DNA of 64,000 nucleotides from assembly GCF_001663775.1 (NCBI RefSeq), contig NZ_KV467168.1, positions 286,420 to 350,419 of the forward strand, given 5' to 3'. How positions within the stretch are numbered: position 1 is the stretch's first letter; every line of letters starts with the position of its first letter. This stretch comes from Arthrobacter sp. B6. Lineage in GTDB: Bacteria; Actinomycetota; Actinomycetes; Actinomycetales; Micrococcaceae. Shown here piece by piece: positions 8,106-16,665 of the stretch. Made by a program: the position numbers and the translations under genes. A model generated the notes under the pieces. That model saw nothing but the letters and a program-made list of their open reading frames with translations. It searched no databases and had not been told where the DNA came from.

Positions 8106-9590
8106 ATGACATCCACAACGGCAAAACCAGGATCCCTGGCAGACGCGGTTCAAACTGGCCGCATGAACAAGCGGGCGTGGCTGATCACAGTTATGCTCGT
8201 TCTCTTCCAGATCATCGCCTTCGCCGACAAAGCCGTCCTTGGCCTCGTGGCCCAACAAGCGATCCCTGAACTCGGCATCAGCACTGTCCAGTTTGGCTTC
8301 ATTGGCAGCGCCTTCTTCTTCCTGTACGCCATCGCATCGGTGCTCCTGGGAATATGGGCAGGCAAAGTCCCCATCAAGTGGGTGCTCCTCGCCATGGGAC
8401 TCAGCTGGGCAATCCTTCAATTCCCGATGCTCTTCGGCGGTGGCGCAGCTGTCCTTCTCGTCACCCGAATCCTGCTTGGCGGTGCGGAGGGACCCGCAAC
8501 GGCCATCTCACTGTCATCAGCGCATTCCTGGTTCCGTCCGGCGGACAGGTCCTTGCCCAGCAACCTCATTGCCATCGGTTCAACCCTCGGGCCCGTGGTC
8601 GCAGCTCCCCTCCTCGCTGTCATCATCGTCAATTTCGGCTGGCGGTGGGCCTTCGGCGTATTGGGAATCATTGGACTTATCTGGACAATCACCTGGTTCA
8701 TCCTGGGAGGGGACGGCCCATACGGCGGCAAGCGAGGCAAACCAGCCCCCAACGCCTCCGCCGTTCCCGAATCTCAGGCAGCTACCGATGCGGAGGCGCA
8801 TGCCAGCGAGACGGAAGCGGGCTCAACTGAGCAGGACAGGCTGACGGGAATCGATCGTCAGAAGCGCGTTCCATGGCGCGCCATCCTCATGTCTGGATCC
8901 TTCGTCGTAGCCGTATTCGCAGGATTCACCAACTTTTGGACTCAAGGGTTCCTCACCACCTGGTCCCCCAAATACCTCGCGGGAGTTGTCAATCTCTCTC
9001 CCGAAATGGTCGCTGTGTTCTTTACTTTCCCCTGGCTCTTCGGAGCCGCCGTCCTGCTCGCCCTAGGCATCCTCGGTCGCTACCTCATGAGGCGGGGCGT
9101 CAGCGTCCACAAAGCCATCGGCGTGCCCTTTGGTGTTTCCCTTGCCGTGGCTGGAGCGTCCTTCCTCCTTTTGCCCGCAACAACAGGCGCGGCGTCCGTA
9201 GCTCTACTGACGATCGCCGCCGGGTGCAGTGTTATCTACCCCATGGCCCCCAGCGCCATGGCCTATGCGGTCGGCCCCCAGCAGCGGCCGGTCCTCATGG
9301 CCACCCTGGGAGGCATCGCATCTGTCGGTGCCATCATTTCCCCAACAGCAGTCGGTCTCTTCATGGAGAACGCCGGCTACCGCACCCGTCCAGGGCAAAA
9401 GGACACAGCAGAGATGATCGCAAACATGACCGATGGTGTTCACCAATCCTTCGGCGTAGCAGGCGCGCTGCTTCTGGTGGCCGGCGTCCTGTCGGTCTTC
9501 TTCCTTAACCCCGACCGCACAGGCCGCCTACTGCAGAACAAGTACGCTACGGATGCCGCCGATGAGAGCCCTGTCCCGGCTACCAAGTGA
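8106..9590 (+). CDS. MFS transporter, probable aromatic acid (auxin) uptake
   Basis: This is a 494-residue major facilitator with about 12 hydrophobic segments. The N-terminal half (about residues 20-200) and C-terminal half (about 260-480) are joined by a long acidic, Ala/Glu-rich cytoplasmic loop near residues 205-255. The IMLVLFQIIAFADKAVLG start and RILLGGAEGPATAIS in the fourth helix region resemble anion:cation symporters for aromatic acids. It is the last gene of the iacG-iacH-MFS transcript, with a hairpin terminator 20 bp after its stop. Uptake of indole-3-acetate is inferred from the operon; export of an intermediate cannot be excluded. Confidence 0.75.
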   Translation: MTSTTAKPGSLADAVQTGRMNKRAWLITVMLVLFQIIAFADKAVLGLVAQQAIPELGISTVQFGFIGSAFFFLYAIASVLLGIWAGKVPIKWVLLAMGLSWAILQFPMLFGGGAAVLLVTRILLGGAEGPATAISLSSAHSWFRPADRSLPSNLIAIGSTLGPVVAAPLLAVIIVNFGWRWAFGVLGIIGLIWTITWFILGGDGPYGGKRGKPAPNASAVPESQAATDAEAHASETEAGSTEQDRLTGIDRQKRVPWRAILMSGSFVVAVFAGFTNFWTQGFLTTWSPKYLAGVVNLSPEMVAVFFTFPWLFGAAVLLALGILGRYLMRRGVSVHKAIGVPFGVSLAVAGASFLLLPATTGAASVALLTIAAGCSVIYPMAPSAMAYAVGPQQRPVLMATLGGIASVGAIISPTAVGLFMENAGYRTRPGQKDTAEMIANMTDGVHQSFGVAGALLLVAGVLSVFFLNPDRTGRLLQNKYATDAADESPVPATK

Positions 9591-9611
9591 CTGAAACAAA
9601 CCGCTAAAGAG

Positions 9612-9647
9612 GAGTGGCTCCGCTGGAATTATCCAGCGGAGCCACTC
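9612..9647. terminator. Hairpin terminator after the MFS gene
   Basis: A perfect 15-bp stem (9612-9626 with 9633-9647, arm GAGTGGCTCCGCTGG) has a 6-nt AT loop. It is framed by outer CTAAAGA...TCTTTAG pairing, so the + strand transcript continues into a short U-run. It lies between convergent genes and should work in both directions. Confidence 0.85.
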
Positions 9648-9676
9648 TTCTTTAGCGTGCCTGGTTGCCTGTGCGT

Positions 9677-9943
9677 TTACCGCCAGGCTGCATCGGCCGT
9701 CCAGTATTCCATGCCGTTGGCGCTCATCCCATGCTGCCACTCAGAAATGCGTTTCAGCTCAGGCTCGACCAAAGCAGTGACGGCATCAGCCGCCATGGGC
9801 CCATCCTCATCAACCTGCCAATGAACCCAGTTCACCTCAAGGCCATGCTCATCATGAACGAACAGGTCCACGTGGTGCCAGCCATAACCAAATGTGTCCA
9901 CGTAGCAGGTCAAAAACATGCGATGGAAGTTCCGTTGTCGCAT
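9677..9943 (-). CDS. Small conserved-looking protein of unknown function
   Basis: This is an 88-residue soluble protein rich in Trp, His and acidic residues (FGYGWHHVDLFVHDEH, NWVHWQVDEDGP), without signal peptide or membrane segment. The gene is credible because AAGGAGG lies six bases before the ATG. It is the only reverse-strand gene between the iacGH-MFS and catBCA transcripts and is divergent from catB. I do not recognise the family. Confidence 0.6.
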   Translation of the reverse strand: MRQRNFHRMFLTCYVDTFGYGWHHVDLFVHDEHGLEVNWVHWQVDEDGPMAADAVTALVEPELKRISEWQHGMSANGMEYWTADAAWR

Positions 9944-10148
9944 CCACAGCCTCCTTAGTCTCGTTTCTTCCGAACCCTACGACGGATTTCCCTGCCGCGA
10001 CAGGAGAGAAAGCCTTACAAAGGCCTGTGATAGTTCGCCTGTTGGTTGTCCCGCCGGGCCACGAAAATTGAGGAGACAGGACCCGTGACGCGGATCCTGT
10101 CTCCCATCCAGTGAAACGACGTTATCGTCACGACCAAAGGGGTTGCAG
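9944..10148. promoter_or_regulatory. Divergent promoter region upstream of catB
   Basis: This 205-bp gap lies between the 88-residue gene and catB. It contains a perfect 10-bp inverted repeat, GGAGACAGGA at 10072-10081 and its complement at 10095-10104, with a 13-nt loop. A smaller palindrome, GACG-TTAT-CGTC, lies close to the catB ribosome binding site. The first could be an attenuator or terminator, the second an operator. No LysR or IclR gene, the usual cat regulators, is adjacent. Confidence 0.45.
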
Positions 10149-11252
10149 TTGAAGATAGATCGCATCGAGGCGATCCCCTACTCGATCCCGTACTCAAGGC
10201 CCCTCGCTTTCGCTAGCGGCTATGTGAGCGACGCTGAGCATGTGCTCATCCGCGTGCACACGGACGAGGGAATTACCGGAGTGGCAGATCTTCCCCCACG
10301 CCCCTACACATACGGTGAAACGCAGCAGTCCGCCGTCGCCGTCGTAGAGACGATTTTCGCGCCCGCAATCCTGGGTTTGGACCCGCTGGAGCGCGGGAAG
10401 ATCCATGCCATCCTCAACCGGACTGTCCACAATCAAGCCGCCAAGGGCTCCATCGATATCGCCCTGTGGGACATCATTGGGAAGTCCTGCGGCTTACCCG
10501 TATGGAGGCTGCTCGGTGGGTACACGGACCGCATGTCGGTGAGCCACATGCTTGGATTCAAACCAGCGTCGGAGCTCCTTGAGGAAGCAGCCAGCATCAG
10601 GGCCGAATACGGCATCAACACCTTCAAGCTCAAAGTGGGGCGCCGCCCACTCGCGCTTGATATCGGGGCTTGCCACGTATTGAGGGATGGCCTGGGTCCA
10701 GAGTCGGACATCTACCTGGATGCAAACCGCGGCTGGACAGCAAACGAGGCCCTGGAGGTCCTTCGAAGGACAGAAGGGCTGGGGCTTTCGCTGCTGGAAG
10801 AGCCTTGCGACGCGAAAGAGACCATGAGCCGGCGCCGTCTCGTCACCAAATCGGCCATCCCCGTCGTAGGTGATGAAAGCGTTCCCACCGCCGGGGACGT
10901 CTCGCGGGAACTGCTCTCCGGCGGCTGCAACGCCATCAGCATCAAGACAGCACGCAGCGGGTTTACGGAGGCCCAGCAAATCCTGGGGCTGTGCACGGGA
11001 CTGGGCGTCGACGTCGTCATGGGGAACCAGATCGATTCCCAAATTGGAACGCTTGCCACCGTGGCATTCGGGGCGGCACACGAGGCGACGTCCCGCAGGG
11101 CCGGTGAACTTTCAAACTTCCTGGACATGTCCGATGACCTCCTGACGGAACCGTTGACCATCACCCACGGAACGATCAGCGTCCGCGACGCTCCAGGCGT
11201 CGGGGCCGACATCGATCCGGAGCGGCTCGAACGCTACCGTCAAGACCGCTAG
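10149..11252 (+). CDS. catB: Muconate cycloisomerase
   Basis: This is a 367-residue enolase-superfamily enzyme of the muconate-lactonising type. The KxK catalytic pair is in TFKLKVG, the metal ligands fall in YLDANRGW, LLEEP and VGDES, and the second general base K is in SIKTARSG. It cycloisomerises cis,cis-muconate to muconolactone. The TTG at 10149 is preferred because AAGGGG lies six bases upstream; an in-frame TTG two codons earlier is also possible. The neighbours catC and catA make the assignment firm within the broader mandelate-racemase group. Confidence 0.88.
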   Translation: MKIDRIEAIPYSIPYSRPLAFASGYVSDAEHVLIRVHTDEGITGVADLPPRPYTYGETQQSAVAVVETIFAPAILGLDPLERGKIHAILNRTVHNQAAKGSIDIALWDIIGKSCGLPVWRLLGGYTDRMSVSHMLGFKPASELLEEAASIRAEYGINTFKLKVGRRPLALDIGACHVLRDGLGPESDIYLDANRGWTANEALEVLRRTEGLGLSLLEEPCDAKETMSRRRLVTKSAIPVVGDESVPTAGDVSRELLSGGCNAISIKTARSGFTEAQQILGLCTGLGVDVVMGNQIDSQIGTLATVAFGAAHEATSRRAGELSNFLDMSDDLLTEPLTITHGTISVRDAPGVGADIDPERLERYRQDR

Positions 11253-11286
11253 CCGACAGACCAAACACACGCCGGAGGTATCCACC

Positions 11287-11574
11287 ATGCTTTATCTCGT
11301 CAGGATGGACGTAAGTGTCCCATCGCATCTGCCAGCGGCAGAAGTCGAAGCCGCCAAAGCCACCGAGAAGACCCGTTCCCAGGAACTGCAGCGTGACGGG
11401 CGCTGGGTTCACCTGTGGCGCGTCGTTGGCCGCTACTCCAACTACTCAGTCTTTGACGTGGACAGCAACGACGAACTCCACGAAATCCTGCAGGCACTCC
11501 CGCTTTACCCCTTTATGAAAATCGAGGTCACACCCCTCGCCCAGCACCCTTCCGCCCTCGATAGCACCACGTAA
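11287..11574 (+). CDS. catC: Muconolactone isomerase
   Basis: This is a 95-residue protein with the small ferredoxin-like fold of muconolactone delta-isomerase: MLYLVRMDVSVP at the start, RWVHLWRVVGRYSNYSVFDV in the middle and LPLYPFMKIEVTPL near the end. It moves the double bond of muconolactone to give 3-oxoadipate enol-lactone. It lies 34 bp after catB and 51 bp before catA with its own AGGTATC site. The length fits the family. Confidence 0.92.
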   Translation: MLYLVRMDVSVPSHLPAAEVEAAKATEKTRSQELQRDGRWVHLWRVVGRYSNYSVFDVDSNDELHEILQALPLYPFMKIEVTPLAQHPSALDSTT

Positions 11575-11625
11575 CGGAACACGTCAGGTATCGCTAATGA
11601 ACCCTGACACTCAGAAAGGAACACC

Positions 11626-12474
11626 ATGTCCGTAGAAACACAGGCCACCGCCGCTGACTCGGGAGCGAAGGCTACCGAGCGCTTCCGGGCCAAAAAGAGT
11701 TTCACCTCCGAAGTTACTACCGAACGGGTTAACCGGCTTGCTTCACGCGCCATCAGGGCCCTGGTAGACACCGTCCTTGAGGAAAAGGTCACCTATGAGG
11801 AGTACAACGCCTTCAAGGCCTGGCTGATCGAGGTGGGCGAAACCGGTGAATGGCCGCTTTTCCTGGACGTGTGGGTTGAACATGCTGTCGAGGAAGTGGC
11901 CAACGAGAACCGCGAAGGCAGCAAGGGCACCATCGAGGGCCCCTACTATGTGCCCGAGTCACCGGTCTTGGAGTCCCCGGCAACGCTCCCTATGCGCGAC
12001 GTTGAGGCGGGCACTCCCCTGGTGCTGCACGGCAAAGCCACCAGCGTCGACGGCCGCCCCCTTGCCGGCGCAGGAGTGGAGATCTGGCATGCGGATGACC
12101 TTGGCTTCTACTCGCAGTTCGCCCCGGGCATTCCGGAGTGGAACCTGCGCGGCACGATCCTCACGGACGCCGAGGGCCGTTATGAGATCAACACCGTCCA
12201 GCCCGCGCCCTACCAGATCCCCACAGACGGGGCGTGCGGCAAGCTCATCGAAGCAGCGGGCTGGCACGCCTGGAGGCCTGCACACCTGCACCTGAAGGTC
12301 AGTGCCGACGAACACCAACTCATCACCACGCAGCTGTACTTCCAGGCCGGCGAACACCTCACGGATGACATCGCATCGGCAGTCAAACCCGAACTGATCC
12401 TCAATCCGCAGGAGAGGACCGACGGCTCCGGCCGTGAAGTCGGCTACGACTTCGTCCTCGCACCAGCCAAGTAG
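11626..12474 (+). CDS. catA: Catechol 1,2-dioxygenase
   Basis: This is a 282-residue intradiol dioxygenase. The N-terminal helical linker domain is followed by the beta-sandwich catalytic domain, with the iron-ligand motifs GPYYVPESP (Tyr) and WRPAHLHLK (two His) and a second Tyr in the APYQIP region. It opens catechol to cis,cis-muconate. The start has AAAGGAACACC. The product of the iac enzymes, catechol, is its natural substrate here. A hydroxyquinol or chlorocatechol dioxygenase would look similar; the adjacent catB and catC favour catechol. Confidence 0.9.
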   Translation: MSVETQATAADSGAKATERFRAKKSFTSEVTTERVNRLASRAIRALVDTVLEEKVTYEEYNAFKAWLIEVGETGEWPLFLDVWVEHAVEEVANENREGSKGTIEGPYYVPESPVLESPATLPMRDVEAGTPLVLHGKATSVDGRPLAGAGVEIWHADDLGFYSQFAPGIPEWNLRGTILTDAEGRYEINTVQPAPYQIPTDGACGKLIEAAGWHAWRPAHLHLKVSADEHQLITTQLYFQAGEHLTDDIASAVKPELILNPQERTDGSGREVGYDFVLAPAK

Positions 12475-12610
12475 CGCAGCCCGGCAGTTCGTCGAGGAGC
12501 CACGGCATGGTCGAGCCCTGGGTTCTTCAGGAGACCATGCCGGCGACTCACCAGTGGAAGCCGTTCTCTCGTCCCACCCAAGCGTACGAACGCACAGTTT
12601 TGCAGGGCAC

Positions 12611-12646
12611 CGCCTGCATTGCGCAATATGCAGCGCAATGCAGGCG
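12611..12646. terminator. Long perfect hairpin between catA and the iacI-like gene
   Basis: A perfect 14-bp stem pairs 12611-12624 with 12633-12646 (arm CGCCTGCATTGCGC) around an 8-nt loop. It lies in the 223-bp gap after catA. No U-tract follows, so it may be an actinobacterial-type terminator, an mRNA stabiliser or a REP-like element. Confidence 0.6.
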
Positions 12647-12697
12647 CCTAGCTCCGTTGGACCATCCCACGACCAACACAACGATATGGAAAATACG

Positions 12698-13255
12698 ATG
12701 TCTGAAGAAACGACTCTGGCAAGCCTGGTCCAGCGCATTGACGTGCTGGAGGCTGAAGCCGAAATCCGCCGTCTCCAGGCCCGCTACATGTTCCTCTGCG
12801 ACACCCCCTGCCCTGAATTTGCGGTCCGTGACGACGCCCACCGCATCGACCTGATCGTGGAGCTCTACGCTGAGGATGCCGTGTGGGAAGGCGTAGGTGA
12901 GTACTACGACAATCAGTTCGGCCGCGCCGAGGGGCACGAGGCGATCCGCGAACACTTCAGACGCTTCTGGGGTGAGAAACAGGAACCCGCACTGCTGCTC
13001 AACGCCCACTACCTCACCTCAGAACAAATTTATGTCGACGGTGACAACGCCACCGGCCAGTGGATCCATATGCAGCCTTGGCTCTTTTCCGACGGGACGT
13101 CGTTGCTGCGGTCGAGTCGGCTCAACAATTCTTTCCGAAAGACTGGCGGCGGCTGGAAAATCACCAGGACCCGCACTGAAAATGTCTTCATTGCACCCCT
13201 GTCGGACGCCTTCGCCTCGGACTATCCGTCGGCCTCCGTCCTGATGGGGCCCTAG
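12698..13255 (+). CDS. iacI: IacI-like SnoaL/NTF2-fold protein
   Basis: This is a 185-residue protein with the cone-shaped NTF2/SnoaL fold: helical LVQRIDVLEAEAEIRRLQARY, then YAEDAVWEGVG, HEAIREHFRRFWG, and the closing strand WKITRTRTENVF. Known iac clusters carry a small protein of this kind, iacI, whose task is unclear. The ATG at 12698 was taken; an ATG four codons earlier is possible, and neither has a strong binding site. The stop codon TAG is part of the CTAG at which the following insertion sequence is inserted, so the gene is intact but now abuts an IS. Confidence 0.68.
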   Translation: MSEETTLASLVQRIDVLEAEAEIRRLQARYMFLCDTPCPEFAVRDDAHRIDLIVELYAEDAVWEGVGEYYDNQFGRAEGHEAIREHFRRFWGEKQEPALLLNAHYLTSEQIYVDGDNATGQWIHMQPWLFSDGTSLLRSSRLNNSFRKTGGGWKITRTRTENVFIAPLSDAFASDYPSASVLMGP

Positions 13256-14197
13256 AGCGTGTTGCTAAACCCCTTTTGGGGCTTGTTGCGGTTGGCTGGT
13301 GTGATGAGCGATCGCTTTCTGGTGTCTGACGAGGTGTGGTCTGTGATCGGACCGCCGTTTCCCGCATGGAAGGGCAACGGGCGCCCGGTCGCGGACCGCC
13401 GCCTGGTCGTGGAGGGGACTGCATGGAAGTTCCGAACCGGGGCGCCGTGGCGGGACCTTCCCGAGCGCTTCGGGAACTGGAACACCGTCTTCAAGAATTT
13501 CGACCGTTGGGCCAAGGATGGCACGTGGACGAAGGTACTCGAACATGTCCAGACCCGCGCGGAGACCTTGGGAGATCTTGATTGGGTCGCCTCGATTGAC
13601 TCCACGATCGTGCGCGTCCACCAGCACGGAGCGACCCTTCCACGCCTCACAGGGGGTCTCGTCGAATTACATGAAACTCGGCATCGAACCGCCTGACCAC
13701 GCGATCGGACGTTCCCGCGGTGGCCTGACGTCCAAGCTGCACATGGTCACCGACGGCAAAGGGCGAATGCTCTCAGCCGTCCTTACGGCTGGCAACATCA
13801 ACGACACGACCATGATGGCCGTCACCCTCGAGGAGATTCGAGTCCCGCGCCCAGGAAAGGGAAGACCGCGCGTCCGTCCGGACCGCCTCCTGGCGGACAA
13901 GGGCTACACGTCCAAGGCCAACCGCGCCCGGCTGGCCGAGCGGGGAATCAAGGCCACCATCCCGGAAAAGTCTGACCAGGCAGCGAACCGGAAGCGAAAA
14001 GGCTCCGCTGGCGGGCGCCCGCCAGCGTTCGACAGTGAGGCCTACAAGGGTCGCAACGTCGTCGAACGGGGATTCAATCGACTCAAGAACTGGCGCGGCC
14101 TCGCCATGAGATCGGACAAAACCGCACGCAACTACCTCGCCGCCGTCCAACTCGCTGCATCGCTCGTCTGGCTAAACGCCAGCTTTAGCAACACTCC
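13256..14197 (+). mobile_element. IS5-family insertion sequence
   Basis: This is a 942-bp element flanked by a 4-bp direct repeat CTAG (13252-13255 and 14198-14201). The ends are inverted: AGCGTGTTGCTAAA on the left and the complement of GGAGTGTTGCTAAA on the right, about 14 bp with two mismatches. It carries one transposase spread over two frames. It separates iacI from the small gene at 14262. The CTAG target type fits IS5 relatives. Confidence 0.85.
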
Positions 14198-14201
14198 CTA
14201 G
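13303..14201 (+). pseudogene. IS5-family DDE transposase in two reading frames
   Basis: The N-terminal half (13303 to about 13655) begins MSDRFLVSDEVWSVIGPPFP and includes the first catalytic Asp in IDSTIVRVHQH. The C-terminal half continues in the +1 frame from about 13656 with EPPDHAIGRSRGG, the second Asp in LADKGYTSKANR and the Glu in VVERGFNRLKNW. The frames meet at a run of five G at 13652-13656. This may be programmed slippage, as in several IS5 subgroups, or a one-base mutation. The stop TAG is supplied by the duplicated CTAG target, so it partly lies outside the element. Confidence 0.75.
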
Positions 14202-14261
14202 CACGATGGCAGATTCATTCACCTGAAACGCCGGGCAACAAGACCAGAGGAAGGAGCACAC

Positions 14262-14489
14262 ATGCTTGACCAGGCAGACCAATACGCCGTCAAGGTCAGG
14301 ATTACCCAGCGCAGGAACCTTGAAAACCAACTTGACCTGGCCGTCGACGCAGCAATCCGGGAAGCGCTCAACAGTCCTGGACGCGGCGTACTGGTGACGC
14401 GGCATGACCACCAGACATTCACGGTTGAACTTTCCCCAGAGGTTCCACACGGGACTATTAGCGAATTAGCCCTTTACCCGGATGTCTAA
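14262..14489 (+). CDS. Small protein of unknown function at the end of the iac region
   Basis: This is a 75-residue soluble protein: QADQYAVKVRITQRRNLENQ, an amphipathic helix LDLAVDAAIREALNSP, then GVLVTRHDHQTFTVEL. The gene is likely real because GGAAGGAG lies a few bases before the ATG. Without the insertion sequence it would directly follow iacI, so it may belong to the auxin cluster. I do not recognise the family. Confidence 0.55.
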   Translation: MLDQADQYAVKVRITQRRNLENQLDLAVDAAIREALNSPGRGVLVTRHDHQTFTVELSPEVPHGTISELALYPDV

Positions 14490-14502
14490 AACCCGCAGGG
14501 TG

Positions 14503-14533
14503 GCCGGACACCGCGGCTAAGGCGAGGTCCGGC
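14503..14533. terminator. Possible terminator after the 75-residue gene
   Basis: GCCGGAC at 14503-14509 pairs with GTCCGGC at 14527-14533 over a 17-nt loop, 14 bp after the stop codon. The stem is modest, but the position is right for the end of the iac/cat transcript. Confidence 0.45.
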
Positions 14534-14583
14534 GCCCCAGACGATCCCCGCGGGGAAGATCCCACCGATTTCCGACACATCGA

Positions 14584-16149
14584 ATGACGAGTAAGGCGGG
14601 ACTACTCACCAACTGGAACTTCAATAGTCCCACCTCCACTACCACCACCGTGTGGGAACCCTCCCTCGCTATCGACGGCTACGGCGGACTCGTCGCCTAC
14701 TTCTCTGATGAGCGGCAAAAGGCCAACGGCGTTCTTCAGGCAGTGTCCTACCGACGCTCCACCGACGGCGGTCTCACATGGGGCGCGCTGGCAAACGTCT
14801 CAGCACCGCCAAACAACAGCGACCGGCCCGGCATGATCGCGGTGACCAAAAAATGCAGGACGGCCGCTATCTGGCCACATTCGAAGTCGTCAACCGGCCC
14901 AGCCAGTCTCAGAACACCGCGCCGGTCTACTTCAAGACCTCACCCGATGGCCTCAACTGGTCACCGGTGGCCAGTATCGGAACAAAGGTCGCACTGAAGG
15001 ACGGACGGGGAATCGGATCCACTCCCTTCGTCAAGTGGGTTCCGACCGGCGGCCCGAAAGGCATGGTCATCATCGCCTCGAAATGGTCCCTCGACGCGGC
15101 AGGCAACATCGACGGCGGACAGAACTTCTACGTCAACTACAACCTCGGCGACGGCCCATGGGAACGTCTGCCGTTCGCTGTCACCTACGACGCATCCGAC
15201 ACCCAAGGCGGGTCCTTCACCGGATTCGCGCAGGGCTTTGACACCAGCGTCGACGGCAGAGCCCTCTACCAGGCCACCAACGTAGAAAATCCCGTCACCA
15301 CCTACAACGATGTCCGGGTAGGCTCAATCCCCCTGGAGGCCCAACAGTATGAGGCCGAACGCGCAATCCGACAGGACGCAGCCCTGGTAAACGACACGGA
15401 CGCGTGCAACGGCGCAAAAGTAGGCAACATCAACAACGCCGGCAGTTCCGTCACCTTCACCGTCAAGGTACCGGCAGCAGGAACCTACACCCTGAACATG
15501 CGCTACACGAACGGAACAGGGGCAAACAGCTCCCACTCGGTCAAAGTCAACGGGGGAACATCGACCACACTGAATTACCCGGCGACCGTCGACTGGGGCC
15601 GCTATGGCTGGGCGCAGATGACCACCACACTGGCGGCCGGAACAAACAACGTGTCCTTCACCAAGGGATCCTCCTACGCCGAACTCGACGCACTCCACGT
15701 ATACAGCCCATCTGCTGCTCTGGACCCGCAATTCCGGGTCACCAACCGCAACAGTGGCAAATCCCTGGAAATCGTGGGCGCGTCAACCACTGACGGTGCA
15801 GGAGCCGGACAATGGGAGACACAGGCAACCCCACCCAGATCTGGAACGTCCGGCAAGCCAGCGGAGGAATCCAGCTCGCCAACGCCAACAGCGGCAAACT
15901 CCTCGAAATCGGCGCCGCAGCAACCGGAGACGGAGTCCAAGCGACCCAATGGGGTCTCCCACCGGGCATCCCACACAAGTATGGTCACCGACGGTCAGCG
16001 GCGGCTGGTGGAAGCTCGCCAACGTGAACAGCGGCAAACTGCTCGAAATAGCTGGTACTTCTACGACCGATGGCGCGGCCGCCCAGCAATATACCGCCAA
16101 CGGGTTCACATGCCAGGAATGGAAACTCACCCGCGAAGGCATACAGTAA
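14584..16149 (+). pseudogene. Broken BNR-propeller glycosidase (GH93-like) with CBM and ricin-type lectin domains
   Basis: The remains of a secreted multidomain glycosidase can be read across three frames. First comes a BNR/Asp-box propeller resembling exo-arabinanases of GH93 (VWEPSLAIDGYGGLVAYFSD, Asp box STDGGLTWG, DGRGIGSTPFVKW). A CBM6/35-like beta-sandwich follows (QYEAERAIRQDAALV, GSSYAELDALHVY), then ricin-B-type repeats (NANSGKLLEI and NVNSGKLLEI). Frameshifts lie at the A6 run 14848-14853, near 15815 and near 15950. The N-terminus, including any signal peptide, is missing. An intact version would attack arabinan or related polymers outside the cell. Confidence 0.75.
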
Positions 16150-16181
16150 CGCTCGAATCAGCGCTCCACTCCAAATAGATA

Positions 16182-16222
16182 CGAAGGACCCTCTCCCGGT
16201 AAGGCTGGGCGAGGGTCCTTCG
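16182..16222. terminator. Hairpin terminator after the GH93-like relic
   Basis: A perfect 12-bp stem pairs 16182-16193 (CGAAGGACCCTC) with 16211-16222. It sits about 30 bp after the last stop of the broken glycosidase and shows that the relic once had its own transcript end. Confidence 0.8.
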
Positions 16223-16665
16223 TTGATGGATAGAGCGGCCAACCGAACGTCCACCAGCCGCTGGTGGAACGGTCACGTACGGTCCGAGTTGGAATGACTG
16301 CACGCCGTGTACCTGAAATGACCCTCCCAGGGTTCGGGTGTTGGTGAAGACGCCGAGATGCCGGCCGCGACGCTGGCGGAGAGGGTGGGCTGGTCCGGTT
16401 CCGCGTCTTTGTTCGGGTGAACGTCGCCGCGATCCGGCCTGAATACGCATCCCGGTCCCGGCCGACGTTTGGTCCGCCCACACACCTTCATTCCGGCTTT
16501 GTTCCGGGGCCCCTCCCTGCAGTTCTATGGGCTGAATTTCCAGGGTGTTTGGCGGCCAGTTGCCCGCCGCCAAGGTCACGTCAGTCTTCCACGCCCGGGT
16601 TCACGGCAGGTCATGTACCTGCGGATGTCCGGACGCACTGAACGCTTCCGCTTGACGAGGACGTT
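16223..16665. other. Gene-free stretch
   Basis: About 440 bases contain only weak open frames on both strands. None has a convincing ribosome binding site or a recognisable domain. I see no RNA gene here. It may be eroded coding DNA, given the relic on its left. Confidence 0.4.

Noticed and set aside
14063..14063. Idea that the IS5-type element disrupts iacI
   Set aside because: The stop codon of the iacI-like gene lies within the CTAG target, so its reading frame is complete and unchanged.
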